Source: Symbiodinium kawagutii
Lineage: Eukaryota; Sar; Dinophyceae; Suessiales; Symbiodiniaceae
Reading direction: 5' to 3'
NCBI GenBank assembly: GCA_009767595.1
Contig: VSDK01006555.1
Span: 99,651-163,650 of the forward strand
Length of the DNA stretch: 64,000 nt
The notes under the pieces were generated by a model. It saw nothing but the letters and a program-made list of their open reading frames with translations. It was not told the origin of the DNA and ran no database searches. Position numbers and translations under genes: made by a program. This document shows, one piece after another, positions 10,094 to 24,905 of this stretch; position 1 is the stretch's first letter, and every line of letters begins with the position of its first letter.

Positions 10094-13000
10094 GTTGTTG
10101 TTGCGGCGTTGGTAGTGGTGGTGATAGTGGCGGTAGTGGTGATTGAGGTTGTTGTTGTGGTGGTGATGGTGGTGCTGGTGTCTTTGTGGTGGTTGTGGTC
10201 GTCATCCTTGTCGCCATGATGTCTTTTCCTTATTATTGCTGGAAATGGTCAATGCATGCTAGCAACAGAGTCATCCGCTATTTTGGATTTTCCCAAACAT
10301 CATTGTCCAGAGAAGTAGTCCACATACTTCAGTTCTGCGCCATTCAAGTAGGGTACTGAGTCGCATTGAACTAATCACTCATGGCCAGTAGTTCATATCC
10401 ATTGTGGACATGGTTGCGACATGGATGGGACATGGTGAGGACATGGTCTGATGTTGTTTGTGTATTCTGTGTGTATTTCTGTGTTCTGTTGAGACTGAAA
10501 GTTCTGCCAGGAGCTGGTGGCTTTCTCCAGGTATGATGTGATGCGATCCATCCCCTGCGTCGGGATGCCCTGGTGCTTGGGGCGCGAATGGCTCCCATGT
10601 CCCGTTGCCTTTTCGAAAATCTTCACATTCTTTGGTGGTCAATAGCGGTCAATGTCTACCTTATGCGGATGGATGGTTGACTTCTGAGAATGGATCCTAA
10701 CTCTGACATCGAGGACATAGAGTTGCGCTTTACCACAAATCTGCAAGACTCACCCGCCCACCCACCCACCCACCCACACATTGAATGACAATGTACCAAT
10801 GCAGCAGCGTCCTTGTACTTAATTTTCTTGGACCGCAATGTGGCGCCTCCACAGTCTTTCGACATCCCATAGCATGTTCCGAAGCATGGGTTCAGATGGG
10901 TGAAGTTTGCTTTGCATTGTGAAACACAGAGTGGCAAGTGCCTACCATCATGCATGTGTTGATGAAGTTGGCCAGGCCTCAAGATGAGGTAACCCCCTGC
11001 ACTGCGCATGTGTGCTGAGTTTGTGGATGGAATGAAGCCTGGGCAGCGCAAAATTCTCTATGCCGCCTTCAAGAGAAATCTCAGGTGGGATCAAGCTGAC
11101 CCGGAGATTTGATCAACGGACGCAATGCTCCACGTGTTTCATGCAACTCGATGCCCACCTGAGAACTTTAGCTTTGAAGCTTGTGCTCTGCCAGGTCAGA
11201 CGTCAAGGTTGCCCAATTTGTGATGCTCTCAGTATTTGTGAATCACAAGCCTCAGGATGCCTCAGGCACCCTTTCTCTTTCTTCATCGAAGCATCTTGAT
11301 GCATACCCTTTCTTCTCGGATATTTATTCTATTGAGTTCTTCTCTTTGTACATTTTGTCCCTGAGGCTGGCTATGTTGCAGAGCACAGCGCCTATCACCA
11401 TGGCAGCTTGGTGGACCACTGCCAGCCGATGGAAAGGCTAACTTTTTGGGTAAGCAACAGTGTCACCCACTTTGGCAGCTCATCTTCGTACATCTTTCAA
11501 CTCTGATTGGAGATCGTGGGACACAACGATCAGTGGGAATTCCAATGTATTCCAATTCAGTTCGAACGACCCACTGATCGTTTGAAGGCTTAAGCAAAGT
11601 GGTCTTTATCTTTACTCACTGCATAAAATCAAAGCTACATACGAATTACACCGAACGGCGCCCGTTTCTGTTGATGGGATCAGATTGATGGTGTGGATTC
11701 GCACTGACTGGATAGTCAGATAGTCCGAGGTGAAGCATCCTTGTGCCGACCTCAGCTCTTGATTTGACTTTCCAAAACAGCGGCAGTCTGCCATTTCAAG
11801 CATGGACGAGCAGAGAGTTGTGAGATTTGCTTTGCAATACAAATTCGAACTTTCACATCTGAGGGCAGGGATCAGATATGCTGTGAATTTGTGTAGCAAT
11901 CTTTAGTATTGGGAGATTCTTTCGGGGGCATTGAGGCAAGGCACCATTGTTGGCATGGCGCAGAACTTTGTTTCTCAGCTGCATGCTGGATACTTTGTTT
12001 GATAACTTGGCTTGTTACCTCAAGACCTACTTCTGTTCCTTCATTCTCTGTTTTTAGATATGTAAAAAATTAGAAGTGGATCCTTCTGCATTGTTTTTCA
12101 GATGTTTTTTGGTGATCTGGGTGCACCCTCAGCATCTAGGACCTCACGACCATACGTAAACAAACTGCAGCAGGTTGCACTGGCCATGGGAATGGTTTCA
12201 AGGGGCTGGCAGATCTTGAAGCATGATCTGCCCCTCTTGTACGTTTCAAAGGGGTTGTGGTCAAGCTTCAACACCTCATTCAAGCCTCATTCCATTTCCA
12301 TTTTGACCTGGTTCGAGCTTCAACACCAAGGTTGGGTCCAACAATATCAACTTGTTTGTTCCGTCTGGACAGTTTGGTACCAGATTGCAAGGCGGCAAGG
12401 AGCCTGGGGAAAGTCTGTTGCATTTGCGAATCTCAAGAAAATGTTCCCATCACTGTGCCAGTGATGTCTCAATGCATTCAATGTTTGACGCTGCTCAACT
12501 GCCAGCACCCACTTGTTGCACACACCCAAACACAAACAAACCCTCTGATAGTCTTCTTCAAGTCACTGCTGCACTACAAGAATTGATCTTCAACTCGTTC
12601 TCTTTGGCGAGCATTGGCGAGTTTAGTTTCTTGGAAATTACTTGCCTTAGAGATTGACTAGACAGATGGGAGAGGCGGCGCCGTCAGGTTTTCTGGAATC
12701 CAACGTTCTATTTGCGTTCTATCGATGCTCTCTGCGTATGTAGGACCAAGCGAGCGCGAGATACATCTACACCAGGTTGGAGTGCAGGACTTGGGAAGAA
12801 TGGCACATAAATCCACTATATTCCGCTCTACCTACTATACTATACCTTACGCGGTGCCCGCTTGGACTGAAAGCACAAGAGGCTTGTCTATCTGTGTACA
12901 TTTGTTTGCATCTCATCAAGGTATCGGACTTTTGAAAGTGCTTCAGCATTGGCTCAAGAAAGACCAGATGAGATCAAAACAATACAACTTGCATAGTGCA

Positions 13001-16000
13001 GCTTGTCAAAATAGTCCCAGCACCCACAAAGCACCTCTGAAACCTCACGTGTTTTGAAACAAAGCTACACCTGACCAGTTGAAACCCTGGTGCTGCCTGG
13101 AGTCTTCCTGGCATGAAGTTGTGCAAAGGCAACTTGGACAAGTGCCTCAGCTAGGTCCATTTGCGAAGCATCTACAGCTTGTCTTCTGTTACAACTTCGC
13201 AAAGTGACCTCTTGGGAGATTTTGTGTTGGTGCGCATCTTGTCACAAACCACATGCCTCAAAGAAGTGTGTCCCGCGCCAATTGCCTGACCGAGGTTTGA
13301 CCCGAAAGTGACATGTCCCAAATATGACCGAGAAAAGATAAAGCCTGGAATTGCTGCTTGGCGCAGGAGATCTTCAGAAGGGCAGTGGATGGCAGCCATG
13401 GCTCTGGTTCCATATTGATAGTTTGAAGATGTTTGAAGTGGCCCGATGCTATACATGTTTTAAATGAAGTAGTTATACTTCACACCCAAGAGGTTCCGAG
13501 ACATGCTCAGTACTCCAAAAAGTTCTGTGATAGCTCTGCAGTTGCAGTCTCCTATAGCTGGGAGGCAGCAACCAACAAGGTACACATCGGAGTGGGCAAT
13601 TTTCATCGAGCTCATCAGTGTGTCTTTGTGGATGACTCCTTGTCTTTACCAGGACGAAGTTGTTTCCAATTTGTGGATACCGAGGCTGTTCGTGCTTAAG
13701 AGCAGATGCTGAAAATGCTTTGATACATTCTCTGTTTTCGAAATGTAAGGCAAACATTTGTCGACTCCTTCATTGGCTTCACTCTGCGACATTTTCTTTA
13801 CTCCCATGCCACTGACTGCCGAGGGGAGTGTTGCAGGACATGAAGTCTGGGGTTATCAAGGAGTTGGTATCATGCCAGCAGACGCAAAGATGCGTGATGT
13901 GCTCAAGGACCGACGTTTGATTTTCAGTTTGACGAGAGGAATTCACCGTTGAAGATAGTTGACGTTTGTAGCGTTTTGAGGGAAGAGGATACAGACTGAG
14001 CTGGATGTTTTGCGTGATTTTGAGGCAAACCTGAATTGCATTCATGAAGGATGTTCGAAAACGCTACGCTTGAAATAGTTTCATGATTGGGTATAGTGAC
14101 TAGTGATTGATTCGGCATATCACATGAATTCACATGATGGAGGGCATGTGGAAAGTGATGGAAGCAACCGGAGTTGTTAGCATACCAAACAATGTGCCTT
14201 CCATGGTTTTGCAACAATAGAATGCAGCTCGGATGTCAGGAGCAAGACATGCTATACACATTGTGGGAGAAAGGCACGGACATCTCTGAGCTTTCTGATG
14301 TGATGGATGCTTCTTTTCTCAGGTTGTTATCAGCACAATCCTCCTCTTAACAGGAATGTTGTGTTTCTTTTTTCCGTCCCATGGCAAAGTATAAGTCTTG
14401 GATGTTGGACATGAACCAAATGTACCGGTTTGCCTCTACTTCGAAGTGTCGTCTTAACATCTTCAGAACTTCGTTTGCTCACTGTTTTATTGAACCTTTA
14501 AGTCAAAGTCCAGCAGCTATTGCAGGTGCCTCCGAAAAAGTGCGTGTGATGGGCTCTTTGTCTTGCAACTGGTTTATACTTTCGGCCGCAAATTCTTGAA
14601 AACCAGTAAGAGGAAGTGGGTTGAAAGACATTTTACAGCGACGTACAGCATTTCAGGTCGAGTGCTCTTTCACACTTTATAGGCTTCAAAGGCTTCCGTG
14701 CATCCTTCCATCCTCTTGGTTTCACCCAAGGTTGTCATTCAAATTTCATTCTAGCTCCAGAAAGTCCAGAAAAGGCAAGCTGTGACTTGCGGCTGACCTA
14801 CTTGTTGAGAGTCCACATGGGAGATGACAATCCATCAGCTTACGGCTTTGGAAAGGTTGTGGATGCATTGTGTGCAACAGACACCAAGATTGCAACTTGG
14901 ACAATACGGGCATTGGGGTTGATGTGTGTCAGATGCCTTACGCATGAGCCGCACTTCATACACATCCTTGGTTGGATTTCATCGGTTCCAGCAATCTGAT
15001 ATGCTTGAATCCGTTTCAATCCTTTGTGCGGATCAGTTCCGATTATGTTCTTCAGTGTTGAGAATGTAGACAAGCAGAAAACAATCCAGATTCAACGTGT
15101 TCGTGTCGCAAGCAGACACTACAGACTCCTGATCCTGAGACATATGTTTGTTTTGTTTCGCACTTGAGAAAGAAGTGAGGCAGTACCTAAAACCCCGTGT
15201 TGTTTGGTTTTTGTATTCGGTCGTACTGCCTATTTTTCATGGGTCATCACCTATCATGGGAATCGCATGGAATCCCCCTCACCCCGGAAACTGCTCACTG
15301 CCACGTGATTCGATCAGACCTGCCGAGGTCACTCTGACCATCACAGAAAAGGGGCACCTTGGCTTCCGAACTGAACGCGGTCATCCAGACATTTTGTTCT
15401 GGATATGGGTGTTTCTCAAAATAGGGGTACCCTATTGTAGTCCATTTATAGTCCATTTTTGGGGTCCCCTATTCTGAGAAACAACCATATTTGGGAGTAT
15501 TTGGGACTGGCAATTCGTTGCTGCATGCTTTTGCTTGCCAACAGCGACTGAAAGCACCTGATAACATTGGCCAATTGCCAGAATAGATGTGGGAAACTGA
15601 GAGGGTCCCCCCACGGACAAACATTTGCAGTTTGAAGCTATGTCCTCTATCCAATGCGCAAGACAAAGCCAATCGAGTATTACATGGGGACGGCGGGTAG
15701 GGATGCTGCATTTTTTGCGCTTCTCACCGCTGGTTTGCACTCTCTCTCTCTCTCGTGAAAGTCTAGCCGCTAGCCAAGCGCTGCTTCAATAATGGTTCCA
15801 GCTTTTGTTGTGACTTGCTGCCTTTTTACAGTTCTGAAAGCCCGGGTGAATAACTCACACAAATCCCAAATGCCAACATTCATCAGCAATTGACTCAACA
15901 TTAGGGATTGCCAACTCAGAGGTGCGCCACAGTCATAGTCGCTAAGTTTTCTCATCAATTCCAAAGGGTGCGTGCAGGCTTCAACAGTGGTTGACACACT

Positions 16001-19000
16001 ATTCACTACTAGAAATCCAAATCTGAATGAGTTGCTCTAATCTATGTAAAATTATGTAAACTTATGCAAATCTATCTGAATTGCGACCTTCATTCATGCC
16101 TATGTTTATCAAGCACAGGAAAGAAAAGTGACCTGACAGAATTCGCGTTATACCTCTGCAGCAAACTAGAGTATCAAAATTTCCAGGGAGGAAACACTAT
16201 GCCATGACACCACTGCAGGTATTTCGTGAACTTTGCTACCGGGAAGCTGGATGTTGCTGCGGCTCCAGTTTCCAGCCCTTGGTCCGAAGATTGGAAGTTT
16301 GTGTATGTTTGTGCCATTTGTGTTTCGGGAAGTCATTCCAGGATACCGTGGGTCCAGATACCCCGGCTACATATGTCTACTGTACCGTATGTATCAACAG
16401 CTCGGCTCAATGCATGAGTGTGGCGCACTGGCGCTGAGGCGATCTTGCAGCTCTCAAATCTGGCTCGTCTTCTCTGAAGACAGCAGCAGGATGGACATTG
16501 GACCATTTGGACCTTCACTGACTTGGAAAAAGACAAGATATCTGTAGCGCATATCTTCAATCAGATCTTGGTATTCTTTGTGATAAGTGATATCTTGAAT
16601 CTTGATCAGTCAGCGATGGCAACTCATCCCATGCTTCTCGAGGATTTTTGGTTGCGCCAGCCACAACCTGAGACTTCCTGGAAAGGGCAACGATTCCAAC
16701 TCTATGTGTTTGTTGAAAGTGTGGAAAGCGAATAGTGCCACCATTCCTTCCATTGCTTGTGCTTGTAGCCCACAGGTCCATCATTGATCTGTATGACTCG
16801 TAGCCTTGACGCATTTGGCAGTTCAGGCCCAGAGACGAAAGGCCGAGAACGCAAAGGGCTTTGCGATTCTGAGCTGTGACAACTTGCAGGCACCTGCAGT
16901 GACCAGCTCCAGACATTACAGAGGGGCAAAATTACACATTTAGATCCTCTCATTTACCAAGCAAGGAGAGGTCTTTTTCAGATCCTGTTTCGTTCAGAGC
17001 CGATAGTACCCTGTCCATGATGGAGTCATGTTTGAGAGGGCGACCTTTCTTCCCTCTGCAATTAACAGCAGATTGTCCTTCCTTGGAATTCTTGGGGTGG
17101 TTGTAGAAGTCTCCAGTTCGTTCTGTGATCTTGCTGCTTTTTCGGCTAGACTTGTGTAGATTCCTCAAGATTTGCCAAGACAGCTTCCGTTTGATGCAGA
17201 CAGGGCTTATCGCTATTCACCAGGAAAGAGATGCAAAGTGATGCATATGTGATGCGATGTGCATACTAGAGAAGCATGACACTTCCGACCCCAGCCCAAA
17301 AATCTAATCGCTCTACTTTCGCACACCAGAACCCCTGTGGTCACCTTACGACTTGGCACCGTGTTGGAACAGGAGAATGGATGCAAGGCGAAGATGGCTG
17401 TGCTGGAAATGGCAGGAGTCCAAAGATGTCCTGGCTGCGCACTGGACAAAGAGAGCATCAGTGGAAGCTTGAGAGGGAAATGCTTTCCTCTGCTTTTTCA
17501 ACTTTTTTTCAACTTTTTTCTCTGCTTTCCTCTGCTCGTACAGTGCAAGTACTCGTATGACGCCAAGTCGCCTCCAGGAGAAGTCGACAGCGACTTAAAG
17601 TCCTGGATTTCTGAAAACGTAACGTGGAAGCCTTGGGGAAGCCTTGGGGAAGCCTTGGGGAAGCCTTGGGGAAGCCTTGGCTTGCTCGGTGGAAGCCTTC
17701 TCTATCGAGTGGGACATCCAGGGGCTTCAAACTGAGATCATTCCCTTGGACATGTTGACCTTGAAGACTTGCCTCGTAGCTCCTTTACTATCCTCTACTC
17801 CCCCGCCAGTCCTTTAGTATCCTTGATTATTTTGATTGATGTTGTTATTTTGTATTTTGGTATTTGTATGCATTTGTGCGTAGGTGTTGCATGTTCCTGA
17901 GGTTTCCAAATTCGATGGTGGATCGAATCACGCCTGCTACTACTGAGGAGACTTTGTGTTTTGCATTTTAGCGATGTTTTTGGGTTAAATGCTTGAGGCA
18001 AGAGATCTGGCAATCATTGGCTTAAAAACATGAATGAACACGAACCCCCATGAGTGTCTGGATGTTCTGAAGAACCTTGCGAATCGGCTCCAGGAAATCA
18101 AGAAAGACTTGAAGGAGAAGTATGGAATCGAAGACGGTTGGCCCGTTGTCAGTTGGGATCTTAGGGATGAACTGCTGGGAGCTGGGAGCTGCTGGAAGTC
18201 CTTCGCCGAATCGAGGTGAAGACTTCCTGCTCTGGGTAGTTGAGGCAAGCTCTGCTTCTGCACAACACAGGCTAGAAAGATCTACAAAGGCTGATGGAAG
18301 AAATGGATAGACATGGATGTACTTGGCATCTTTCAGCCAGCTGAGATCCGAAACTGTGAGGACAAATTTCCACTCGGTCGGCCATCCTGGGACAAGCTGG
18401 AAACTCAGAGGGCCATAGGAGCCACACGACAGCACCATCTCCAGAACCTCCAAGCTTTGGAAAGCTTTCGAGGCATGCTGCAACCATGTGCCACCATGTC
18501 TCGAGGTCACCCAGCGGAAAAGGTTTGTTCGTTGAAGACGTCCTTCCTTATGTCCTCTGCTCAGTGCCATGCTGATGGCATGCTGGAACTAGAGCAGCTA
18601 TGAGCAGCTAGGGTCTTCAAGCTGATGCTGTGCAAGGAACTCTTGAAGCTCCGACTTTTGAATGCGGTGCATCAGGCGCCAAAGGGATTGAAAGGGATCC
18701 TTTGAGGGCCAAAGTCATATACCACCCGAAGCAAAGAAACCTTTCTCCATTTTTCTCCATTTGATCTGTTGGTTTCTGCGATGCACGAAACCTATCTATA
18801 TATTGATGTAATAGCTCTTTTGCGGCTGAGCTGCTTCTTCGTTTCAATTTTATTTGCATATTGTATTTGAGAAATTTTGGGAAAACATTTGAAAACTCAC
18901 GGCATGCCATTCGCATCAGGACTTCAGATTCCTGCATCATTGGTCACTTGACTTTGATTGCCTATGGCCGTGAAATGCCTCGAAATGTCCCTGGGAAGTA

Positions 19001-22000
19001 GCAAAACTCGACTTCTCAAGACCTGCACGAGGGTCTGGTTACTGCGGTTGCAGGCGCTTTCTTATCCTTCATCACTACTGGGATATGAAGTTGTCCATGA
19101 AGCCGTGGCTGATCGCAGAATTTTCAACTTCCTGAAAGCATCTTGGCGAAGCTGTGGAAATTCCCATAGAAAGTAGGAAGATGTAGGAAGGATGATTTGT
19201 GATGACTCTTGGGCTCAAGCAGAACCTGCTGTGTCACCTAAAGCACCGCTGGCTTTATCAAACTCAGATCTGGGCACATCTAGTCACCATGCTGGATTGT
19301 CAAATGTAGTCAAATGTCATCACTCGGAAAGAACCTCTGTACACACCTGCATTCTGAAAACTGGGGCACAAAGCATCCTCAGATTCAACTGTTTGAATTC
19401 ATCACAAAGCAGCTTCCTTTGAATCAGACAGTGAACCACGAAAGGGCTTCGGCCCGTCCATCATGTTGTCACAACTGTATGCAACTGTCAAATGTTGTTG
19501 AAAAATCAATTGTGGAAAACAACGGTGGACATGAAATGACATGATCATGCACTCGCAGCAGAGGCTAGCCACGCTAGCCGTTAGGATGACCCTGTGACCT
19601 CCTGTGACTGCATTGCTCCAAGGCATACATGGCAGCTGCTGGGCAGACAGTTCGTCCAGTCAAGGGGCTGAAGAAGGAGAGGGTGACTCCAACAGAGAGG
19701 CAGCAGAACCGGAGGCCATCAGAGGCCATCAGAGGCCATCAGATGCCATCAGAGGCCATCCCCAAATGATCAGCTTCTACCGGGCTCACAGAGCAGCACG
19801 TTGTGTTTGTTCTTATCGGGATTTGCAAGTATTGTTGTCTCTTGATTAGTGGGATCCCCCTCGATAGTGGCAAGTTTGGAAAGAATACTTGAGTAGCTCC
19901 GTGAGTTTATGGCCCCGTTGAATACTGGCAATCTTTTCCCAGACTTGATGCAATACATATTATACATTATTGTACTATACATTAAGTTGTAGTAATTTTA
20001 GTTGAGGGTCGAGCAACAACCTGGAACCACAAAACTCCACGAAAGCTGCAAGTCCTTTCAGCAAGCTTAGCCAAAGAAACCTGGAAAGCTGAGCTAAGGC
20101 CATTTGGTGCGGATCCCTTCCGCCAGGAATGGCCATTCTCGATCTACATTAAGGGAAGTATCCACGTGTTGAGGGGAGCTGCACACTAATCAGGAGACAT
20201 GATTAAATTACCATGAGGCACTCTCTCAGCAAGATTCCCTACAAGCTGCAAATTGTTGTTCGGACTGCAGCGAGGAGGATTGGAGCAAAACAGTCCTGGA
20301 GCGCTTTTCGAACACAGCGGTCCGGGATACCATTTTCCGCTTGAACGAAGATGCCACCAACCGAATAGCAGGCTGCTCAGATGAGTCACGTTGACAGGTT
20401 GAAAGGGCGAATGGAGCTCCATCAATTCGCGACTCAGGCAGTAGCTTTGGCTCCGTGCTTGCACCAGGCCGGATATTGCAGTGATTTGCCATGACTCCGA
20501 GCATGAGTCGAAGACACCTTGGCAATGCGAGGGTCTCTGATAACAAGACTAACAAGTCAGTGACAAAATGCAAGATAAGCCACCAGTTCCAGAGAAGTTG
20601 TTCAAGTATATTCACAGCATCAAAGGCCCAATTAGTACCGTGCACGGTGGGCAAACATGTGTGTGTGTCTCTATGTATAGATACGGCACATGCATACCAT
20701 ATAGAGTCTCGATTGAAACAGCTGAAAGTCAATTTGTATAATTGCCAAGGGGATTTTCATCTAATCACTCCATGCCATGCTTCCTCTTGATTGTCATGCA
20801 GGACGCTGTGCGTGGAAAATCATTGTCCAGGCGATGGGCATCCTGATGTTGGATCATGTGTTTGGGACAAAGTGAACGGCTTTACTCTTTGGCTGTTCTC
20901 CACCTTCCCCAACAGAACTTTGCAGAATACGGGTGACCCTTGAAAGCGAGGCAGCAACGTTCAAACAAGGCGACTGTTTCGCACTTGGTCTCAATCGACT
21001 TAGAAAAACGTTCGAAGAAACCTGCCCCTTTGTCAACTCTGTACAAGAGCCTGTTGGTCCTTTCCATGGCCTGCTTTGTCAGGAGTGGTCAATAGGTTGC
21101 TCAAGAAAAAATCCTCAATGAAACATATCAACAATTATCAACTTATCGACATTTGTCACTTTTTTGTGATGTCCAGCGCACTGTACAGGAACAGTTGTGA
21201 AGCCTTCTTCTGGAGATCCAGTCTTTGCCAGGAAGCACTTGGCAGCCATTCTCCTGCCTGTGGCTTGCTGGATTAGAGCTTTGCAAGGCAAGGGGTGCAC
21301 TGCTGCACTGCAAACAAGGCTTTTTTTAGCTTGCACATGGCAAAAATGACCAGATTCGGAAAGTCAGATCCTGCAGAAAACAAGGCTTTGAGGTTTCGCC
21401 ACTGGATCCTCGTAACGCAGCCCTCTGGTCTGTGTGGAGGTGATGCGGCCTTGCCAGCAGCTGCCAAGTTGAATCGCGATGACAAGGGAGCCACAGTGCA
21501 AGGCGTTCTTGGGGAAGTGTTCAGTGCGAATAGTGGTGCGACGTGTGTGAAAAGCCTTTTCTTTCCGCTGTGCCACCTTCATACAAGCCATCACAACATT
21601 CCTTAGGCACACTTTCGAGTGGTTGTTCTGAGACTGACGCTTCTTATAGAATTATTTCATGCAATAGACTAGACTCCGTGTTGAGATATGTTTTGCATGT
21701 TCATTCAACAGTCCAGCCACGCACCAAGACGGGGGTGAAGTGCCAGTGGGCATATCCATGCATATCCTGTTTTTCTGACAGCAACAGACCTACCAGGATA
21801 GCTTGCTGGGCAAACTCCTGTTGTGCTTTCTTTTGTGACCTCCGAACAGGAATAGGCTGCTCTCGATTTTCAAAGGTGACTCAAAAGGTTAGTCATTTCA
21901 TCTTATTTCGCATCGACACCCGTTCCCACGATTTGTCTCCAGATGCAACGGTTATAGATTTGGTTTCAGCTGCAGGTCCTGCCAAAGAAGCTTGGGATAA

Positions 22001-24832
22001 AGCTGATGGCTCTGATGCCGTGGAGGTGCACAAAGCGATCACTAAGAACTTTGTTACACTTTTGGCTGCCAGCCTCACAGGCTTAAGAAAGGCTGACGGA
22101 AGGTTTTCAAGACTTAGATAGATTCAGAAGCGTCTAATACATGATTAGTACATATCACGATACCAGTTGCGAATGACTCATCTGCAGAGTCTGCACGGGA
22201 ATGCACATAATCATTTCTTTTTCCTCTCTATCTCCTCTCTCACATCCAGATTCATTGATTACAATCAAACTTCCATTGCCATGAAGTAGGGCGTAGGGTC
22301 TGTCCTCAAATGCAACGAAATGCACTTGCGAAACACATCAGTCAGCAGAGTGGTTTGGAAAGCCCACCATCTCCTACTTGGACGCCCATTTGCGCAAACC
22401 CCACAGCCCATATGGTCGTGATGGAGCGTATGTACTTTGCTTGCGGATTTTTTATGCACGATGTGAATGGAACCATGGATTGATCACAGCCAATATCCGC
22501 CAATGCTCCATCCATGCAGAAGCCAAATCTCCTGAGGGCACATGTGCTGTGATATAGCGGTACGAGACTGCACCGGCGAGGCATCCAAGAAATTCCTGGA
22601 TGCAGCATTCGGCGAGAAGGACAGCCGGAGTTCGTTATGATGTGCAAGTAGCTATCATTTGAATGATTATGATGATAAATGGGTTACTATTGGAGAGTGA
22701 GTCCAGATGAGTCATTGAATCTTGAGATTTCGGTTTGTCAATATATGCCGGCACGGTTGAAGATGCTCCGAGTCACTTTTGCCATTTGCAGCCCGAATCT
22801 TTCGACTTTTGACACACAGTTTTATTCAGCTTCAATTGATTCAATAACCCAGGTCTGAGGTGTGACCATATGATCAGCATGTGCCATCTTTGCATATCTC
22901 TGCAGGCTGCAAGCGATGTCGTCGCAGAAGTCCTTCAAGAGTCTTTGAAGCTTTTGAAGGCGGCAATGTAACCATGTGGTCACCACATTTTCACCCAGTG
23001 ATTTCAGGCCATGTCTTCATATTGGCTCTCGAAGAGTGAATGAATGGAACTTGGCGTCCACGCCATCCCCGTGTCAGGCTGAAGGAGTTGAAGCTCTTCT
23101 GAGAACAACGGATCGAGAGGTGGCCATTGGTATACGAGAGAACGTCACACCAATGACACCAAGGGAGACACCAATCATATCCATTCATCACCAATCTTCA
23201 CCAATCTTCAATGCTGGGGCTCTTCAAATCAACATTCAGCATACGTACCCACTTACACACACACACACCACTCACTATGTCCATCGACCCACTCATGAGC
23301 TCACACTCCCACGGTTGTACTTGTTTCGGTGGCATGCCACTGATGGTCCTGCTTGTTTGATTAAAATCCAGTTGGCATTTCTTCAGGCTAGGTTTCGACG
23401 CTCATTGGATGCTGTCAAAGATTTTGAAAGATACCTAACTGCTTGATACTGCGTGTAGCTCATGTATTGGCCAATGAGAGGAAGAATCCAGAAGCGGTTT
23501 CCCCAAACTTTCACTCGTTCAGAATCCTCCCATCAAGCTGAAGAAGCCCAAGTTTGCAAAGATCTCAAGCTTGGAGCCTGAAGCAAAAGGCGGGAGCTCA
23601 CAGCTCACGCTGTTGTTTTGGACAGGCAAATCTTACGTACAAAAGTTGAGCCAAGGAACCACTGTCACTGCATGTTAATGCGATGTTTGCCTGGAGGTGT
23701 CAATGTGTATGGCCAAGTCCTTTCAAAACCGGAGGCCTTGTATGAGGAGAGCCACAGAGAGAGAAGCTGACGCGTGTTCGTTGGGTGAATCTGGATCGCT
23801 AGACCGAAACAATTCGGAACTGCCACAATCAAGCGCACACACAAATATTTATTCTATACATGTCTGTACACATTGCATCATATCTATTCTTGAGACTGCA
23901 TGTCATGTAGTATACATGTGGAATCTCGCAATGAAAATTATATATATACGCACGTAATTGCATTAGAATCCATGGCATGCGGATCTGTGTGTTCTCTACC
24001 CAATTCTGTGCTGCTTCACTATGTGACTTGAAAGCGCTTGGGCCTCACCTGGACTCTGGCAATGCAACCCTGAAGCCCCCGGAACTACAGCAAACCGTAT
24101 GTAAAATATGGCAAGACGAGATGCCCAAAGCGGCAGTAGCGAGGAGAACCAAAGCTGGGAGAGAAGAAAGAACTCGTGAAATGCTTCAACAACAAAAGCA
24201 CAACCAGCAATTGCGATACTCGTAGCAGCAAAAAATGGCAACTTCAACAGCAGCTGTGAAACATGGTAAAACCATGTAAAACCTTGGTCGCTTGATTGAT
24301 TTGCTAGGGCCACTTGCGATTTCCCATGCACACAAACACCCACACACACACAAAAACACCCACACACAACCAGACATAGACACAAGCACAAAGCTGTACT
24401 GACAGCATGCATTGCTGGCAACATCTGCCAACTTGTGGATAACTTTCAAGCCCTGTAAGGACGCACATCAAGTTGTCATTGGCGACTCCTCTGGCATAGT
24501 GACTCTGAGGATACGCCAGGCTCTCAGTGTGCCGCAACTGGGAAGGATCATGATCCCAGTGTGCAGCATGAGAGCATGTTGCGGTCATTTTCCGCACAGC
24601 GTTTGCTGACACAGATTCAAAGTTGAGATCATTTCTGCCTGAACGCTCTGTGGAATCCCTATGGAATCTCTATGGAGTCTCTATGAATCTCGCTTTGCTA
24701 GGTTCCTCCTTTTCCATCTCTTTAGTTGGCCTGCTTTCATGCCCTGCAAGCCGGCAATATGATCATAAGCCACGGGCCAATAGCCAGAATACTTGATACT
24801 CATCGTCGTCGTCGTCGTCGTCATCATCATCG

Positions 24833-24905
<73 letters not shown>

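Noticed and set aside
9768..10217. Minus-strand Gln/Pro-rich frame of 149 codons
   Set aside because: It is produced by the CTG/GTT microsatellite; there is no non-repeat coding part and it lies inside a TOP2 intron.
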